Assembly: GCF_001039355.2 (NCBI RefSeq)
Contig: NW_019774624.1
Coordinates: forward strand, 1,589,979-1,621,710
DNA: 31,732 nt
Direction of reading: 5' to 3'
Source of the DNA: Lingula anatina
Taxonomy: Eukaryota > Brachiopoda > Lingulata > Lingulida > Lingulidae
In this document: positions 29,937 to 31,732 of the stretch, piece by piece
Layout of the letters: each line of letters starts with the position of its first letter
How positions within the stretch are numbered: position 1 is the first letter of the stretch
The notes under the pieces: generated by a model
Database searches by the model: none
Told to the model about the DNA's origin: nothing
The model's input: only the letters and a program-made list of their open reading frames with translations
Program-made: the position numbers and the translations under genes

Positions 29937-30299
29937 CAGACATGCTGAAACTGTCGGTCCCATCGGTCATGACCGGGAAAATTTGTCTGGACCGGTAGAA
30001 AATTGGACTTGGTCGGTCCAAAGGACTGACAAGAGTTTTAAGAACCGCAATTTTGAATTTACAGTCATCTTTCAACATACTTCACTAATAAAATTATATA
30101 AAACCCAAAGCGTTTTTTCCCTTCCATTTCAAACCTATCACATTAACAAACAAAGTAAGCTACCTTAATCGTACTGGTAGCATCTGTCTCAAAGGAATAG
30201 AGTGATTTTCAGTCCGACAAAAGTCCATTCGGTCCGTCAAATTTTTCATTACTGACGGTCCAAATGTCCGGCCATTCTGAAAAGTTTTCAGCATGTCTG
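29937..30299. mobile_element. 363-bp MITE with CAGACATGCTGAAA ends and CCTTGT duplication
   Basis: Left end CAGACATGCTGAAACT; reverse complement of the right end CAGACATGCTGAAAACT. CCTTGT flanks it on both sides (29931-29936 and 30300-30305). The interior has several CGGTCC/GGACCG motifs and no transposase. The superfamily is uncertain. Confidence 0.8.
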
Positions 30300-30520
30300 C
30301 CTTGTGGATAATTAATACTAGCTGCAAACTAATAACTTAGAATTTCTTAAATGCCATATTAAGTAATGTTCCAAAATTGACTTACAATAGGACTACTAGT
30401 AAATTACAGCTTGAATTAGAAAATCAGCTGCATTGGATTCTTTTTCTGGAAGTACCCACTAATGCAGTTTTTTGTTGAATTTTCATTTTTCACATATTGG
30501 CATTTTCAATGTGGGACTTG

Positions 30521-30965
30521 GAACTCTCAGAGGCATGAAGCTGTATGGTAGTTACACTTAGAACTCTCAGAGGCATGAAGCTGTATGGTAGTTACACTTA
30601 GAACTATCAGAGGCATGAAGCTGTATGGTAGTTACACTTAGAACTCTCAGAGGCATGAAGCTGTATGGTAGTTACACTTAGAACTCTCAGAGGCATGAAG
30701 CTGTATGGTAGTTACACTTAGAACTCTCAGAGGCATGAAGCTGTATGGTAGTTACACTTAGAACTGTCAGAGGCATGAAGCTGTATGGTAGTTACATGTA
30801 CACTTGGAACTCTCAGAGGCATGAAGCTGTATGGTAGTTGCACTTAGAACTCTCAGAAGCATGAAGCTGTATGGTAGTTACACTTAGAACTATCAGAGGC
30901 ATGAAGCTGATATGGTAGTTACACTTAGGACTCTCAGAGGCATGAAGCTGTATGGTAGTTACACT
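30521..30965. repeat. 40-bp minisatellite, 11 copies
   Basis: The unit starts GAACTCTCAGAGGCATGAAG and ends GGTAGTTACACTTA. Copies start at 30521, 30561, 30601, 30641, 30681, 30721, 30761, 30807, 30847, 30887 and 30928. The seventh copy has a six-base insertion near its end and a few copies have single changes. The unit's first half derives from the type-2 intronic repeat (GGACTTGGAACTC...GGCATGAAG). Confidence 0.93.
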
Positions 30966-31640
30966 CTCTCAATGTCCAAGGAGATAATTAAAAATTGGTG
31001 ATGATTATGCTGTTAATCATTATATGATATTGCAAGGAAATTGTCAACAACAAAAAAGAAAGCTGTTACTTTCTAACTTACAAGAATGATTCTTACAACT
31101 GATATACAGCTCAAATTGGAAAACCAGCTTGATTGGAATTTTTCTTGTCTGAAACTTTCATTTTTCTCATTCCGGCATATTTCACTTAGTGAATTTGCAT
31201 TCTCATGGGCATTATGCCAGCTACATATTCCTTACATCCATAACCTTTTTATGGATCATTTTCTGCTTTTTATGTACAGACACAGTTTTGTCTGTACATA
31301 CAGCCGTCACCTGCATCTGCCGTTGCTGTCATCGCTGTTGTCGCCATGGTCGCCATCGTTGCCGTGCACTTTCAGTGATAACATGATAAGTAAAAAACAG
31401 ATTTACCTTTTGGCTTTAAACTTACAGAACTGATGACTATTCATAAAATGCAGGTCAGCATGATGAGGCCATTTTTTCAAAAGTTATGCTTTTTTTTTCA
31501 GCATATATGCAGCACTGAAAACTGTTAGGCCTTTTGTTTTGAAACTGTATATTTATCAGCTTTGCTCTGTAGTTTTAATTATTTTCTTTCAAATGACAAA
31601 TGCAAGTAAGTTTTAATTGTTTTATTTCTTTGAATTTTAG
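30966..31640. other. Presumed intron with type-1 modules and a GTCGCC-rich patch
   Basis: Type-1 modules lie at about 31065-31230 and 31415-31560. A CpG-richer patch at 31300-31370 has repeated GTCGCC and CTGTTGTC-like triplets. The overlapping plus frames at 31086-31433 are not recognisable proteins. Confidence 0.4.
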
Positions 31641-31717
31641 TGTATGGAAAAGGATGTGTTACTGGGTATATTGTCAAAAAAGGAGAAGATGGACTTCGAG
31701 AACTGATATGATACACT
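31641..31717 (+). pseudogene. Possible next exon, with in-frame stop
   Basis: A strong acceptor (TTTATTTCTTTGAATTTTAG|) and a donor (ACACT|GTAAGA, GT at 31718) bound 77 bp. Joined in phase 0 to the exon at 25266-25349 it begins with Cys and reads CMEKDVLLGILSKKEKMDFE, then Asn and TGA at 31704-31706. In HEATR3 I recall a Cys and a charged, Lys/Glu-rich linker following the K-E, which fits loosely. The stop means it is a wrong exon, a pseudogene, or a truncating alternative. Weak call. Confidence 0.25.
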
Positions 31718-31732
31718 GTAAGATGAGCTATC

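Noticed and set aside
31086-31433. A 115-residue plus-strand gene
   Set aside because: Composed of the type-1 repeat and a GTCGCC-rich patch; no family.
1-31732. tRNA, rRNA or snRNA genes
   Set aside because: I saw no tRNA A/B box pair or conserved RNA block on either strand; a covariance-model scan would be decisive.

Overview
The window looks like a piece of an animal nuclear genome, most likely a marine invertebrate. It is AT-rich, gene-poor and crowded with repeats. It holds a Maverick/Polinton-type viral-like element, piggyBac and LINE remnants, several MITE families, minisatellites, and one intron-flanked exon with correct splice sites. I cannot name the species from sequence alone. 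Five isolated N bases (5316, 14189, 24119, 26771, plus none elsewhere that I saw; four in total by position) mark joins in the assembly.

1-6480 is a decayed Polinton/adintovirus-like region, all genes on the minus strand. In transcription order from high to low coordinates: a degraded two-gene cassette (a Trp-x-x-Leu protein and a Cys/His 'HPSQ-type' protein, about 5774-6376); a protein-primed family B DNA polymerase gene starting at 4857 that has lost its catalytic core; a 64-residue acidic ORF; then a second, better preserved copy of the two-gene cassette at 4-700. A 1.4 kb block carrying the polymerase 3' part, the acidic ORF and the start of the cassette is present twice in tandem (588-2000 and 2438-3850), joined by 178-bp repeats. 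No capsid, ATPase, protease or integrase gene is present, so this is a relic.

6500-12466 holds no host gene I can recognise. It has a perfect 45-bp minisatellite (7707-8240), an inactive piggyBac transposase fragment (about 8993-9308), a 16-bp minisatellite split by a 156-bp hAT-like MITE with 8-bp target duplications (9595-9750), an 82-bp repeat array, and two MITE copies.

12467-20653 is one large inverted repeat of about 8.2 kb: arms 12467-15467 and 18251-20653 around a 2.8 kb spacer. The arms contain internal tandem repeats, as foldback transposons do. The left arm alone carries two later insertions, and the right arm supplies the empty sites. The spacer holds a LINE reverse-transcriptase tail cut by a MITE, a strongly palindromic 113-bp element and a dimer of a third MITE family.

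20745-24513 is mostly unannotatable repeats, ending in a GC-rich, duplicated, promoter-like segment with a TATA-like box and a possible first exon. 25266-25349 is a good candidate coding exon on the plus strand that resembles the N-terminal HEAT repeats of HEATR3/SYO1. The rest of the window to about 31640 behaves like a long intron built from old degenerate repeats, a 363-bp MITE with a 6-bp target duplication (29937-30299) and an 11-copy 40-bp minisatellite (30521-30965). A possible next exon, with an in-frame stop, starts at 31641.
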